A stretch of DNA of 64,000 nucleotides, taken from positions 96,621,501 to 96,685,500 of the forward strand of contig CP136890.1 in NCBI GenBank assembly GCA_034359265.1. The letters run 5' to 3'. A program made the position numbers and the translations under genes. This DNA is from Canna indica. Lineage: Eukaryota > Streptophyta > Magnoliopsida > Zingiberales > Cannaceae. The notes below the pieces were generated by a model, which did no database searches, was not told where the DNA came from, and saw nothing but the letters and a program-made list of their open reading frames with translations. This document shows positions 9,303 to 21,489 of the stretch, in pieces (position 1 is the first letter of the stretch; every line of letters starts with the position of its first letter).

Positions 9303-12300
9303 ATGGCAGTGACGTTGGTGGAGTCTGTCGACGATCCCTACGACCGAGTTCCACGAGGACGGGAGCAATTGGAGGAAAAAACCACAAACCTCCTCCAAGA
9401 TTCCAAGATAGACCAGGGTTTGTCTTCTTCTCCTCCGTTTCACCATTTTTTTCGCTTCCCATTTTTCTTGGATGGGGTTTGCAATCTTATGTTAAATTGC
9501 TTAGAGCTGTCTGCGGTGAAGACTAGGAGAAGTAGAATGAAGAAGTATAAGCTGAAATGGATGACGCGACCCATGGTGATGCCAGAGACAATCCTCGGCT
9601 TCCTTGATGAGGACATAAGAGAGAACTCCATCAGATATCTTAGCAATTTCTTGGTGGAGGTCCACGGTTCTTTCTCACCATCTTGGATGTTTGCAGTTGA
9701 TCTTTCTACGTAATGAATTGTCTTGTTTCGGGTAATAAAGCTAGATTTTTATTTTGAGTTTCTTAGTTCTTGCCGTTTGATTCGATCTTTTTTTATGGTT
9801 CTAACAGGTTATATATATGTACTTGAATGTTGAGTTCGACCTTGAAGTTATCTTAGTGTGTGGACTTTTATTTTGATGAGATATCTCTCTAGTGTTAGTT
9901 TTAATTACTTAAGGTAGATCTTTCTGCTCCTGTGCTGTTCATTATAGCGATAGACAGGGAGTATAAATTTCATTGTTTCTGCTACTCATCCTCACATTTT
10001 CTCGTTGGGGTTTTTTGTTTGCTATTGATTTCAACTTCAGAATTGCATTTACTGATTCTATTCCAGTTGTGCGTCTGCAACTATGATACAACTTTTGTCT
10101 ATACGATTTTTTGTTTGCTATATGATTTCAACTTCAGAATTGCATTTTCTGTTTTCCTATTTGTTCTAGCTTTGTACATATCAATCTTTGAAATTAACTG
10201 AGTTAAATCTAAAAGAAACTAAAACTAAAACTAAAAAGGTCGTAAAGTTTCAACTGGCAAAATATGATCGCCCTGTGGGTCACACAAGTTTCAAACTAGA
10301 AGGTTATAATTTCATAATTACCTCTTCATCATGCAAAATTCTATAAAGATTTCACTAAATAAAATATTACAATTGTTTAGTGTCCAAAACTTTTAATGGG
10401 CAACCTTCCCAAATAAGCTTACCAATTTAGTTCTGCAAACTAAAAGAATATTCCTCCTACATTTACACCATTCCATTCATTTTTTACTATCAAATGCTTA
10501 TTTCGAGCTATTTTAAACAACTCAGAAATCAACTTGCTTATAGCAGAGTTGGCTTTCCATGAATTCTTCCACAAAACAGCTTTCTTTCATTTCATGAATT
10601 GGCATTTGAAACATCATCTACCCTCCTAAATCATTTACCTTTATTTTCCTGTTTGCGCTTACTTTAAATTTCAAGTATCTGCATGATAATATTTTTATGC
10701 TCCAATTTGTTCAGAGTTTCTTTTAATAATCTGTTATAATTATGTTTTTGGTCCCCCAAAATATTACGTTTTTTCCGTTTGGTCTCTCCTTTTTAAAAAC
10801 TTTCCGTTTAGTCCCTCAAAAATTATCTTCTTTTCCGTTTGGTCCCTCCGTTAACTTTCCGTTAACTTTTGTTGTTAAGTGTCAATGCTAACCCATTAAA
10901 GACAAAATGAGGGACCAAACGGAAAAATGAAGATATTTTAAGGGACTAGATGGAAAATATATATATTTTAATAACCTAAAGCGCGCACGTGCGTGCTCAC
11001 ACACATATATATAAGTTTTCTCATCTTATCATCAATATAAAATCTCATCAATTTATTTTTTCTTATTTCAAAATATTCATCTCACAAATCAACAATAAAT
11101 TTACGACTCACGCTCGTAAATAAGGGGTGGCGCCAGCGCAAGTCGTAAATTTATTGTAGATTTATGAGGTGAAGATTTTAAAATAATAAAAAATAAATTG
11201 ATGAGATTTTATATTGGTGAATAAAATGAAAACGCATATATATAGTTATGTTTTATGTTATTAAAATATATAATTTTCCCATCTAGTCCCTTAAAATATC
11301 TTTATTTTTCCGTTTGGTCCCTCATTTTGTCTTTAATCCATGTTAGTATTGACACTTAACAGCAAAAGTTAACGAAAAGTTAACGGAGGGACCAAACGGA
11401 AAAAAAAATAATTTTTGAGGGACTAAACGGAAAGTTTTTAAAAAGGAGGGACCGAACGGAAAAAACGTGATATTTTGAGGGACCAAAAACATAATTAAGC
11501 CTTTAAAATAATACCTTCTTTTATTTGTTTGATCTGATTCTAATAGGTAAAATATTTATTCCGTCCAAAAAAATAGGATCACCTATCTTATTGCATCACT
11601 TTCATTCTTAAAAATTATGAGCATGATTGTCTTCGGATATGCTAACCTAATTAAGCTAATCTTCTGACATTTACTCCAAAATTCAAAAAGGTTCAGTTAA
11701 GTATATCCCTAAAGTTGATGGCATGTTGCTTCTGATGGATGTCAGTTGCCTCAATACTGAGTACTTTCTAATAAGTCTAATTAAACTGAGTTTTGATTAC
11801 TATTATATATCCAATATTGTTGATATAGGTAATTTGAATTATGTTTTAGTTTCTTTCTTCTTCCTCTTTCAGTTAGCTTTTCCATTTAATGGATCTTCTT
11901 TTTTGCATTTTCCACACCATTCAAATTATATTTGTTCACCAAGCAATTTTTTTACTTCCTTTTTTTTTAGGTAATAAACATATTAGGGTTGAATGATACT
12001 GGTACAAGAAGAGGGATTATAATAAATAAAAGAAAGAAAATAGAGGTACAGAGGGCTAACTCACCAGTACGTACCTACATACAGTGGCGGAGCCAAAAAT
12101 CAAATTGAATGGGGGCAGACTCTCAAATGTCATATAATTTTTTTAAGCTACGGTTCTCTTCTTCAACTTCCGCATTTACTTCTTTGTTAGCCGAAGACGA
12201 TGATCCACCTCCGGGCATTTTTTTTAAAAAAAAAACAATTCTCCATATCTACTAAATAAAAATTAATTGGAATCAAGCAATCAAACAATTAATTGGAATC

Positions 12301-15300
12301 CGAACTGGGCGGACGCGAGACGCTGACTCCAGACTCCGAAGTGGGCGGACGCGGACGCCAGACACCGGAGATTGGGAGACACGGTCACGCAGGAGTGTGC
12401 AGTCGTGCAGGAGTTGACACCGACGATGGATTGGGCGAGTGGGCGGACGCCGGGACGCAGGACGTATGGGCATCAGGCAGGAGATCGCCGAGTTGTGGGA
12501 AGGAGCACGCCACCAGGCCGGAATGATTGCCTGCTGCCTGGTGTGGCCGGAGCACGTGGCCGAGCGGTGGCGTCGGGAGAGTAGGAGTGATAGATTGGTG
12601 GAGGTCGGCGCAACAAAGAGGGAGAGTGGATTAGGTATCAGGAGGGGAATAGATTAATTTCATGATGGAGGGATAATTTTTAAAATAGAGGGGGGCAAAA
12701 TTGTAAAAAAGATGTATATGTAATAAAAATAAAATAAAATTGAATGGGGGGCAGTTGCCCCCCATCCTGACAATGTAGCTCCGCCCCTGCCTACATATCT
12801 GAACATGCCAAAATGCTCACACTCTAAACAAGTTTGAGTAAGTGAAAAAAAACAAATAAATTGGAGAGGAATACAACTTCACTAAGATGACCTTTCAAAC
12901 CAGTGCAATTTCTAGCATTCAAAACATAATGTAGCTTTTTGGGTTTATTATGCTTTCTCTTATGTTTTTCGAGCATTCACCTACTTTTACAGTGCTTGCT
13001 GGAATTTACTTAATATGGTTTCAAATATTTTGGCTTCACATTTTATGGATGTTGACAATCATCAATTACTACAAGTCAATGTTTTGTACTTCCACTGTAG
13101 CAGAGAAGAGAAGATTTGGATAATAACTACCGGGCTGGATATTTGGTTTTCAATTCCTGTAGTACAATGTGTGTCTTACTTCAGGTTGTATTCATTTCTA
13201 GGTTATGAATTTGTTCAATTCCTGTGAAATCATAAAATAATGCTATTAAGGTTTCCTTCAATGGAAATAGGAAATTTTGCAATTTTACAAGAAGATGGAA
13301 AATGAAAATTTTGATGGAAGAAGCATAAAGCGTCTTACTAATGTTCTCATACTTTTCCAAGTAAGCTTCATTTCTTCTAGTCTCATCATAGATTCTATGC
13401 TTATTGCCACTTCAGTAATTTAGCAGATTTTGCTCTTTGCAGAGTGTTGCTGCAAACAATGAAACCAGGCAGAGGTTTGTGGATGGTAAACAGTGAACTT
13501 TTATCTTCCACAAAATGAAATAATGAGTTGTGTTGTTCTTAATTATCAATATCTTCTAGGTTGAATCATGGATAAGCTTTAACATGTTCGCTTTAAATTT
13601 TAAAACACTTGGATTTGATTTTTTTCTATTGATGACTTATGTGAGCTAATTTGATTACTACAAGATATACTTTACAATAATCAATCATTTGCCTCACGAG
13701 GATGGGCAGGTGCCGATCAAGTAATCAACAAATTTTGTGCTATTGCACTTATTCTGGACTTTTGCCAACAGTGACCCTTGTTGACCTTCAAAGAGAATGC
13801 CTCGGCCGGGACCCAAGGGGTTGGGATTTCTAATAATTTTTATATATACCCAACATGCTTCTATGTACGGTGATGGATATTATGAGCTTACCTATCTTGT
13901 TCAGCAATCAGGCATTAGGCCTCATCTCTAAACTTAGTCACTATTTAGTCATAAATGAGGAAGTCTCTTGATATCCCCTTTACCTATGGTATGATGTTAC
14001 CTATTTATAGTTGATGGTTCCTTCTTTGTGATGGTTACATAATGGAACATAGCTGATCATAGCTCGAGACCGTGTCAAACTTGGGAGTTCCGCTTTGATG
14101 CATGGTTAGATACTGATTCCTATTATCAGGTAAGGTCTTGTCCATGTTGGATGTCAAAGCACCTAACCTTAGTTGAGCATTAAATGCCTGGGAATTGATA
14201 GTCGAGTATATGAAGTTGAATGCTTGGGGAAATTTAGCATACAATTCGAGTGCCTGGGACTTCCCCCATCATGTCCATACTTGTTTGAAAATTGACCTAT
14301 CTGATCATTCTCAAATATCATCCTGAACTCATTTAATGAGCAAGCTCTCAGTTCCTTTTGTTTTAAAGAGTGAAAGAAAGAAAATAATAACCTTATCTTA
14401 GTAACCTGTATCTATCAATTTATGAATGCCATATTTCATGTTTTTAGGTGATGACATTTAAGTTCTTGATTTCGTGTTTAGAAATAGAAAATTTCTACAA
14501 GAAATTCTCCTTCATTTGAATGGGGTTCTTGAAATTTCACATAATTCTAGCTGAATTAAGTAACTGCAATTGCATAAGCTTTAAGTAATTTCTAGTCCTA
14601 ACCATAACAAGCTACTAGCTTTCAGCTCAGGTTAATGAATAGGATTTCGGCAGTACCCAACTTAATCTTGAACCATTTACAATCACATTATATATTCTTA
14701 AATCTTTGACATTTTTTTCTACTTGTGATATGTAAAATATGTAATCAGCAACCATTTATGTTGCTTATCTGTATGTTCCAGCTTGTGTTCCAAACTATTT
14801 GATACCCATAATATTGTGCGAGAGCACAAGTGAGGTGTTTGAAGGTGTTCGCATAGTTGCTCTTTCAATCATTGAAATCTTGTGCCAGGTATTTCATCCT
14901 CTTAAGCATATTTGCTATACATTCAGTAATAGTTCAGTGGCCTGACCATAAGATTTTGTTTGAAGGATAGAGAACCAAGAATTGTCCAATGGGCTACCAA
15001 GAGTGGCATAATAGAAGTATGTTGTCACATTATAGAGTGTGGAAGTGAACTTAGTAAAGTGGTACTTGCAATTTTCTTCATCTTGGTCATTTTTCTTTTA
15101 ATTGCCTTTACTTTGATACAAACCTGAGATACATTGATAAGCTCATGGTATAAATCCAATAGGCATCAAGAGATATCCACTATATGTATTGTGTGCACGG
15201 CATGTCTCTATGATTATGTAGGCAAGTAGATCATAACTAGTTTGTATCACTATACCCATACAATGTTTATTGAGATAGCTATAAGAGACCTGCAATTTTA

Positions 15301-16427
15301 TTTACTTTTAAAACAATGTTTATAAGAAGCCCATTTGACAGTTAAAATAGCCATGACAGAATCACAGAAATAAACCTCTTTAGAATCAGAATCAGAATCA
15401 GAATCAGAATCAGAAAAAAGATATCTTTTTATCTTACATGCTGTTGAATCAGAAATATAGATGCATGTGATTTAGTCACCATTATCTTGTATGGTTGTTA
15501 CTTGGGTGCTCCAAGTATTAGGAAGGATGAAAGGATTATGCATTTTTTATCCTTTTGACTTATTGCTGGCTGAAAACATACTTATCCTTTCATCAGTTTG
15601 TTTTACTGTTAGATATGTTTAGACATGTTTGTACCTCAACAAATCTTGAGAAAAGCAACTTGATTTTTTATTTGTTTCTACTGAAAAAAGAAGCTTTTAC
15701 TTAACCTTTTTCCCCTTATTTTTGTTTTATTGATTCTTAAAAGTACAAGAGTCGCCACAACTTTTTACTTCCTATTATTAATGAAAAAAGTTGAAGTTTC
15801 TCACTGAACAATTGCAGCTAGCAATGCACATCCTTGAATCGGTGTTTCAAGACGACTCTGGTTTATATTACATTTGCAGCCCCATCTACAGACATGTAAT
15901 TAATGGACTGATGGAGGCATGGAACAAATTGGTAATTTTAATGAACCTAGTCTTCATATATATTCTCTTCTAAATTGTCTTCTTGCTTACTTCGTATATC
16001 CTTTTTTTTCTTGTGAAACGAGTGAAGGTCAATCTTTTAGCTGTTAACCAGAAAACTTCTCCTCGCCTACTGTTCCATACAATAAGATGCTACCTCGTTA
16101 TCTGCAAACATCACAGGTAAACTTCTCTGGCTTTTAAATTCACTCTACCGATTGCTAGGCTCAATCCTCTAATAAGCTGTTGCGTTAGGGGATATGACAT
16201 AGTTAAGAACAGCCTTCCAGATTCTATCACAAACGGTTCCTTCCATGAAATTACAGAGGTATCGTGCTTTTAAGTTTTAACATTGAAATGTTGGCAATAG
16301 AGATGAATTGTACTGGCCGTTCATCCAAAACCTGTTCCCCACGAAATTGCAGGAGTTCCCATTAATAAAGGAGCTGTTGCATCAGCTGCTCCTTCAGGTT
16401 GGCAAAGTAGCAGAAGTCCATCATTAA
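9303..16427 (+). CDS. CNOT9: Divergent CNOT9/Rcd1-like subunit of the CCR4-NOT complex
   Basis: The best-supported exons are 13271-13360, 13443-13485, 14782-14888, 14966-15061, 15818-15931, 16028-16116, 16189-16258 and 16353-16427 (TAA stop). All have GT/AG borders and agreeing phases and encode 227 residues. Landmarks shared with CNOT9/Rcd1: VLILFQSVAANNETRQRF (CNALALLQCVASHPETR in animals), GIIEVCCHIIECGSELSK, HILESVFQDDSGLYYIC and LLFHTIRCYLVIC. The N-terminal part is in the open frame 9303-9713, where ETILGFLDEDIRENSIRYLS matches the start of the armadillo-type fold. Its 3' border does not join in phase with 13271 by an obvious donor, so a small exon may be missing. CNOT9 is the armadillo-repeat scaffold of the CCR4-NOT deadenylase. 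This copy is much more diverged than usual CNOT9 and may be the plant CNOT9C-type paralogue. Its first large intron holds two transposons. Confidence 0.72.
10737..11497. mobile_element. Long foldback (hairpin) element in the CNOT9-like intron
   Basis: The left arm starting taattatgtttttggtccc is matched by the reverse complement of the right end, and the pairing continues almost to the centre, where acaataaatttacgact pairs with agtcgtaaatttattgt around a GC-rich loop (about 11110-11150). The 761 bp can thus fold into one hairpin with arms of about 370 bp. No coding frame. Long terminal inverted repeats suggest a Mutator-like MITE, but I could not find a clear target duplication, so the superfamily is open. 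Confidence 0.85.
12082..12789. mobile_element. Non-autonomous hAT element with 8-bp target duplication
   Basis: The left end is cagtggcggagcc and the right end gtagctccgcccctg, imperfect inverted repeats. They are flanked by an exact 8-bp direct repeat CCTACATA (12074-12081 and 12790-12797), the target duplication length of hAT transposons. The 708-bp interior has a GC-rich block (12300-12620) but no recognisable transposase. It lies in the large first intron of the CNOT9-like gene. Confidence 0.85.
15382..15414. repeat. (AGAATC)n hexanucleotide repeat
   Basis: Five and a half perfect AGAATC units in an intron of the CNOT9-like gene. Confidence 0.95.
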
Positions 16428-16949
16428 TATATCAACTGGCGATCACCCAGCAGAAAAAGTAGACTGAACTTTACGACTCATGCATGGAGTTTCCAGTGGC
16501 AAGAGGCTGAGATAAATATACAGCTTGTGTTGAACGAGACAGAAGCATGCCACAAGTCAGTTTAAGGCTAATTAGATTGTGTTATGGCCGGCCATTCGTG
16601 CTCCTTTTGCGCATGGAGTAGTAATTTCCAGTCTTCTTTTTCAAGATCATTTCAACGGGTGCTTAGTGCTTGTTGGAGTGGCTATCGATTCAGATTAAAA
16701 TATAGTTATTGTAAAGAAAGTGAACAAAATGAGGGTTTCTTATTATTTTTTAGCAAGCAGTTATGTTCAGGCATGCTCGTTCAAGTATTCTAAAAATTTG
16801 AGCCAAGTGTAGTCGATAGCAATAAAAGTACATTTTTTCTTTTAATAAAAGTACATTCAAGTGAGTACTTGTTGTTGTGTCAACAAATATCACTTAGCTT
16901 AAAAGTAATTTATGTAATATATATTAAGTTATTACAATGCATGGAATGA
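16428..16949. other. 3' flank of the CNOT9-like gene
   Basis: Follows the TAA at 16425-16427 and probably begins with the 3' UTR. AATAAA-like words occur near 16820-16850. No other gene seen. Confidence 0.45.
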
Positions 16950-17289
16950 ATAACATACAATTTGATCTCTCAAATATAATCAGATTTTCATAGTGATCTC
17001 TAAAAAAAAACTCGATCAATGTGATCCCTCTAAAACATGACTCAAACAAAATAATCGAGTTTTGAAATGTATTGGCATTCATTATTGCTCGAGTCTGAAA
17101 CTATTTTGCCCAAGTTATATTTTAGAGACAATATATTTTTGACTAATATATTTTATAAGCTATTTTGGCAGAGTCAAAAATTATTTTGCCCGAGTCATAT
17201 TTTGGAGGGACCACTTTGACCGATTTTTTCTTTAGGAGATCACTCTAAAACCTGTGTATATATATTTGAGAGACCATTTTATACGTTAT
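16950..17289. mobile_element. Small foldback MITE
   Basis: The left arm (ataacatacaatttgatctctcaaatata...) pairs with the right arm read in reverse (ataacgtataaaatggtctctcaaatata...), and the pairing continues through gactcaaacaaaataat versus gactcgggcaaaataat toward the middle. Total 340 bp with no coding capacity. No exact target duplication was found. Confidence 0.75.
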
Positions 17290-17659
17290 CCCTCCAAGGA
17301 AATAGAATATTAAGTTAGAAATATATTATATATTTAAATTATTTTAAGTCAACTTGAAATTAATTTTTAATAACTATGTAATATATTGTACGTAGATAGT
17401 TTGATAATGAACATATTATACAACTTGTGAGCTCGCCCATGAACATAAAGACAAACTTGTTATGAATCTTAAATACGTCAAATTTTTCATTGTTCAATCT
17501 GGATCATAAATGTAGCTCGAGCTCAAAAAAAATTCATTCATTGAAGAAAAACACATTGTAGATTTGAAGAAAAACTCATGAGTAAATCAAATTATTGAAA
17601 TTAAAACTATATTAAATTTATTTATTTATTTATTTTGTAGAAAAATAAATTACTTCAAA

Positions 17660-17806
17660 TTAACAAAGATAACAAGGACCAGAAAGATCTCTTACAACAA
17701 TATCTAATAGTTCGGGTGGTCCGACATTCGACCAAACTTGCGAACTACTGAAAGGACGAGCAAAGTTTGCGTCGTAGTGGGCTGCTTGATTACATTAATC
17801 AACCTT
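17660..17806 (-). mobile_element. LINE RNase H domain, C-terminal piece
   Basis: Minus-strand translation begins CNQAAHYDANFARPF, ends at RDLSGPCYLC and stops (TAA at 17662-17660). CNQAAH is the conserved late RNase H motif (x-N-x-x-A-H). This is the last of four RNase H pieces of one LINE whose earlier parts lie at 18045-18161, 20744-20876 and 28704-28903. Confidence 0.75.
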
Positions 17807-17807
17807 G

Positions 17808-18044
17808 GATCTAACTTCACCCCAAAAACTAGCTAATAGGGGGAGGATTGTCCAATCTATTTAAAGACTATCTAAATCATAACCTCAACCAATGTGAGAT
17901 TTTAACATATTTTCTAACATGGTATCAGAGTCAAACCTATGGTTAAGAGTGAGTCACCTGCAAAAATAGATTGAGCAATCCTCCCCCTATGAGCTAGTTT
18001 TTTTGATGGAGTTAGGTCCAATGCTAATCTTCTAACAATTTATA
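17808..18044. mobile_element. TRIM-like or rearranged LTR remnant with a primer-binding site
   Basis: The left part ends ...ttctaaca and is followed directly by tggtatcagag, the complement of the initiator tRNA-Met 3' end used as primer-binding site by LTR elements. The right part carries a block (caatcctccccctatgagctag) that is an inverted copy of the left block (ctagctaatagggggaggattg), and closes again with ttctaaca. This is too short for an autonomous element and fits a TRIM with an inverted or rearranged 3' half. It splits the LINE RNase H frame. Borders are accurate to about 10 bp. Confidence 0.55.
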
Positions 18045-18161
18045 CATGAATACAAAAGAGATATCGGTACATGCTAAAGAAAATAAGCAAATGACATCGA
18101 AGACTGGTTGGATTCTCCAATCCGGGCATTTCATTTTCTGAAGGTTGTCCATAAGAATCTT
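18045..18161 (-). mobile_element. LINE RNase H domain, third piece
   Basis: Minus-strand translation LMDNLQKMKCPDWRIQPVFD followed by a short hydrophobic stretch up to FVFMYK. It continues directly from the ESDSLD motif on the far side of the 18162-20743 insertion. Confidence 0.7.
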
Positions 18162-20743
18162 TGTTACACCCCGAAAATTTGAATAATTATTTTCCCGAAT
18201 TTTTTGGGGAATTTTCGGAATTTTATTATGATTGAGGGGGCATTTTGATAAATTTATGCAATTGAAGGGTTTTTATGTAAAATATCCAAACCAGATTAAA
18301 AACCTAGAGTTATTAGGTCTTTGATTGGGGAGGTGGCAGCCGTCGTGAGAAGAGGAGATGGCAGCCGTCGTGAGAAGAGGAGATGGCAGCCGTCATGAGA
18401 AGAGGTCGACTATCGGAGGGGTGATCGGCCGGTGATCAGAGCGATTCGAGGTAGGATTCTTTTCTCGATTCTTTGTCCTTCGTTTAGGGTAGTTAAATAT
18501 GGGGAATGAGATCGCGATCGAGTACTTTTGTCATGGTTTTGGATCAGATTTGTGCCACGATTTCATACGAAGTTCTCTGTATATTTTTTTGAATTTTTCG
18601 ATGTGATTTCTCAGAGTTTTTGATTCGAGTCATGTTGTTCGTCGGCGCCAGCCTTGGCTGCCGGCCAACAGGCGGTAGGCGGCTGACTATCCAGTGCGGT
18701 GCTGTCGAGGCGAGGTGTTGCCAATGCAGCAGCGCTGAGGTGAAGCGGTGTTGCTCGCGCAGCAACTGTGGGTCGCTGTTGCGCCTAGCGTAGCCCTGCC
18801 GAGCTCCGTCGCAGCCTCGTATGCTGCGACTGGCCGGCCATGTGGGTTCGTCCGGTGAGGCGCCACCGCTTCGCATGCAGGACACGACTGTAGTCTAGGG
18901 CAGCCGCGCCTCTGCCGTTTGCTGCCGCACGCTGTGTAGCGGGCGACGGAGGGTGGCGGCGGTGTGTTGCCGGTGGTCAGCGATGGCTCCGGCGCGAGCT
19001 CCGACCGGAGTTGGTGGTGACGGCGGCGGCTGGTTGGGTTTGGGTGGAGAAACCCTAGATTAGGTAGAAGAAGAGATGAGTTTATATCATTGTTATATTC
19101 AATGTAACAGGTTATTATGTTGATTAGTATTATTGGTGTTATAATGGTAGTGCTTCTTGGTTGGTAGCGATGATATCTAGTATGTTGTGATCTAGTTACT
19201 GCTATTGATATTATGTTTGTAGCAGTGATAATGAGTTCGTAGCGGTGTTACATACGTTTATATCAGTGTGTTGAGTAATTGAGTTATTTATATATAGATA
19301 TTTTGATATTTTCTTGTATAATTATGTTGAGGGTCTTGCGGTTGTCGGATCTATGCATATCTTATATGAATTTTTACCTAAACGATATTCCGGATTTATT
19401 GGTGATGTTTGTTTATCCAAAATATGATCGGATTTCTAAAATAGTATTAGGTGAATTGCCTCGATTTGTGTGCCGAGCCTTAATTAATATTTTAAGTATT
19501 CTATTATGATGGTACAGTTGGATATGGTCTTTAAAGATGGTTGATTCTTGTTGACTCTCGTTGATTCTCATCCCGACACATGTCTGATTATCCTAAATTG
19601 AAGTATTTATCTTGTTGTTCATTTTGTTAATCTTGATATCAGTTATTGTTGAAATTTCTGTTGCATGTTGTTGGCTCATATACATTTTGATATCATATTA
19701 TGTTGCATGAATTGCATCTATAGTGATTATGATGATTAGGAAGCATGTGTAGGTGTTGAGGAGTTGCCTAATACTAGATTCAAGTTGTTGGTTGGTCGCA
19801 TTATTTATGTAATTGTTGTCATATGCATTATATTTGTTGACATCAAGCTGATAGCATTTTATGCATGTTGCTTTTATAGTTGTGAGAGTTATATTGGCAT
19901 GTTATGCATTATGACCCGTTGTTGGGCGTAAGCCTGGACACTGTTGACTGGTTACCCAAGCTGCATGGACGGTGACACCGGTGATAAAGGAATTATAACA
20001 CGAGGTGCGGCATCGCGTTGTTAGACATTGGCGGGCTCGTGTGCGGTGTCGCGCTGTTAGACGTCGGTGGGCTATCCTTGGATAGTCGCATCTCTAGCTT
20101 GAGCGGGCTTGAGGTGCCACTCTCGAGATGCGAGAGTGCGGGGGAAATCCAATTGTCCACTACGCTCATGATTGGGTGATTATTATGCATGTGCGCATTG
20201 TCGGTAGGATATGTACGATTTGACGTTGTACAAGTTGACATGAGTATATGATAATAATTATGAGGTGCATACATTATTATACATGTATATAGTGGTTGTT
20301 AGATGCATAAGTGTTTATCTAAGGACGACATCGCATTGGTTGGTATGAGCATATAATGTTGGTTGTGGTATGAACATAGTTGAATATCATGTCATCATGG
20401 CATCATGGATGGTCATCTTTACCTCTTTGGCATATTGTGATATCCTACTCAGCTTTCCGTTGATTTTTGTTGTTTTTGCTTCAGATCTGCAGGTTCGAGT
20501 TGGTAGTTGAGAATGTCTAGTTAGATAAAGTAGAGGAGGCAGACTCTGACATTGATTCTCGTAGAGATGTATACAGTTTCTTGAATAACATTTCATTGTT
20601 GTAATAGATATTATTCTAATGCAAGTGATTGAGGTTCATGTTGCAAGTTGTTTATTAAAGTTTTGGTGTGTTGATTGATCGTCGGTTGCGCTTCTCCTAT
20701 GCGGTGTTCCTTATTTAGGGGTAAATCTAGGCGGGACGTAACA
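18162..20743 (+). mobile_element. Solo LTR (2.58 kb), Ty3/gypsy-like
   Basis: It begins TGTTACACCCCG and ends CGGGACGTAACA, that is, TGTTAC...GTAACA termini. Flanks are ATCTT (18157-18161) and ATCTA (20744-20748), a 5-bp duplication with one mismatch. No protease, reverse transcriptase or integrase frame is seen, so it is a solo LTR left by recombination. A GC-rich part (18330-19070) precedes AT-rich sequence; three 25-bp tandem copies lie near the start. It is related to the minus-strand solo LTR at 38432-40993 (both share cctactcagc...ttgtttttgcttcag near their 3' ends). The family assignment rests on LTR length and termini only. Confidence 0.75.
18334..18406. repeat. Tandem repeat, three copies of a 25-bp unit
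   Basis: The unit tggcagccgtcgtgagaaga (first 20 of 25 bases) starts at 18334, 18359 and 18384. The third copy has one change (cgtcatg). Inside the solo LTR. Confidence 0.95.
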
Positions 20744-20876
20744 ATCTAAAGAGTCGGATTCAATAATTACATGAACAAAATGTTCCTGCAAAATGACTAA
20801 AGCTTGCCTAATAGCAAGCGCTTCAGCATATAAAATAGAGGGAGCAATAACAAGAGCACACTCAGCATAAATAATA
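20744..20876 (-). mobile_element. LINE RNase H domain, second piece
   Basis: Minus-strand translation includes YAECALVIAPSILYAEALAI and HVIIESDSLD, the conserved AEALAI and ESDS motifs of plant LINE RNase H. It is bounded at 20743 by the solo LTR and at 20877 by the foldback Mutator-like element. Confidence 0.8.
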
Positions 20877-21094
20877 TGGTTATTAGACGAAAATGACCAC
20901 AACTTTCGCGAATTTCTCAATTTTGGCCAATCATTTGATTGATCTCAATTGTATATAAGAACTTTCGAATTAGTTTCAATAATGGTCTCCCGTCTGCGAA
21001 CAGTGAGTATGATCGTTATTTCACTGACGTGACGATCCATAAATGATTTTAAAAACCCCACATGCCATGTCAGCTCTTTTAATATCCACCGGAT

Positions 21095-21098
<4 letters not shown>

Positions 21099-21158
<60 letters not shown>
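21099..21158. repeat. (TC)n(TA)n compound microsatellite
   Basis: About 13 TC units followed by about 17 TA units. It separates the terminal inverted repeat from the NAC fragment in the left arm; the right arm has (GA)n at 28455-28480 in the mirrored place. Confidence 0.95.
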
Positions 21159-21160
<2 letters not shown>

Positions 21161-21162
21161 AA

Positions 21163-21385
21163 TTCATCACCCATTACCTCGCCAAGAAAGTCACCGGTGC
21201 TGGCTTCCACGATGTCGCCATCGGCGAGGTCGACTTGAACAAGTGCGAGGCCTCGTGGGCATGAAGAAGACTCTGGTTTTCTATTGAGGTAGAGCTCCCA
21301 AGGGAGAGAAGAGCAACTGGGTCATTCATGAGAACGACTGGAAGGCAAGTACTCGGTCTACAATCTTCCCCCGAAGATTGCAAAG
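21163..21385 (+). pseudogene. Captured NAC transcription factor fragments, left arm
   Basis: From 21163 the translation FITHYLAKKVTGAGFHDVAI, then GEVDLNKCE, matches NAC subdomains A/B (F-x-x-x-YL...IxEVDLNKCEPWDLP). After a deletion, GMKKTLVFY (stop) GRAPKGEKSNWV matches subdomain D, and the next bases encode EGKYSVYNLPPKIAK in a shifted frame. The fragment therefore has an internal deletion, an in-frame stop and a frameshift, and lacks subdomain C. It cannot make a NAC protein. An inverted partner copy lies at about 28360-28450. Confidence 0.8.
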
Positions 21386-21489
21386 GTAGAACCCCCCATC
21401 TCATTTTAATTAATTAATTACCTCATCATCTTTTTTCTACACTATTTTTTTGATAAGCACCCATTCTCCTATCACTTCTGCTCCATGGA

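Noticed and set aside
12273..12657. Frames in a GC-rich block
   Set aside because: Inside the non-autonomous hAT element in the CNOT9-like intron; three overlapping frames with arginine-rich random sequence.
17808..18044. Cassandra-type TRIM with a 5S rRNA-like LTR
   Set aside because: No 5S rRNA promoter-like sequence could be seen in the LTR part.
18544..18885. Minus-strand frame of 113 codons
   Set aside because: Lies in the GC-rich part of the 18-kb solo LTR; not similar to any protein I know and not conserved in the related LTR.
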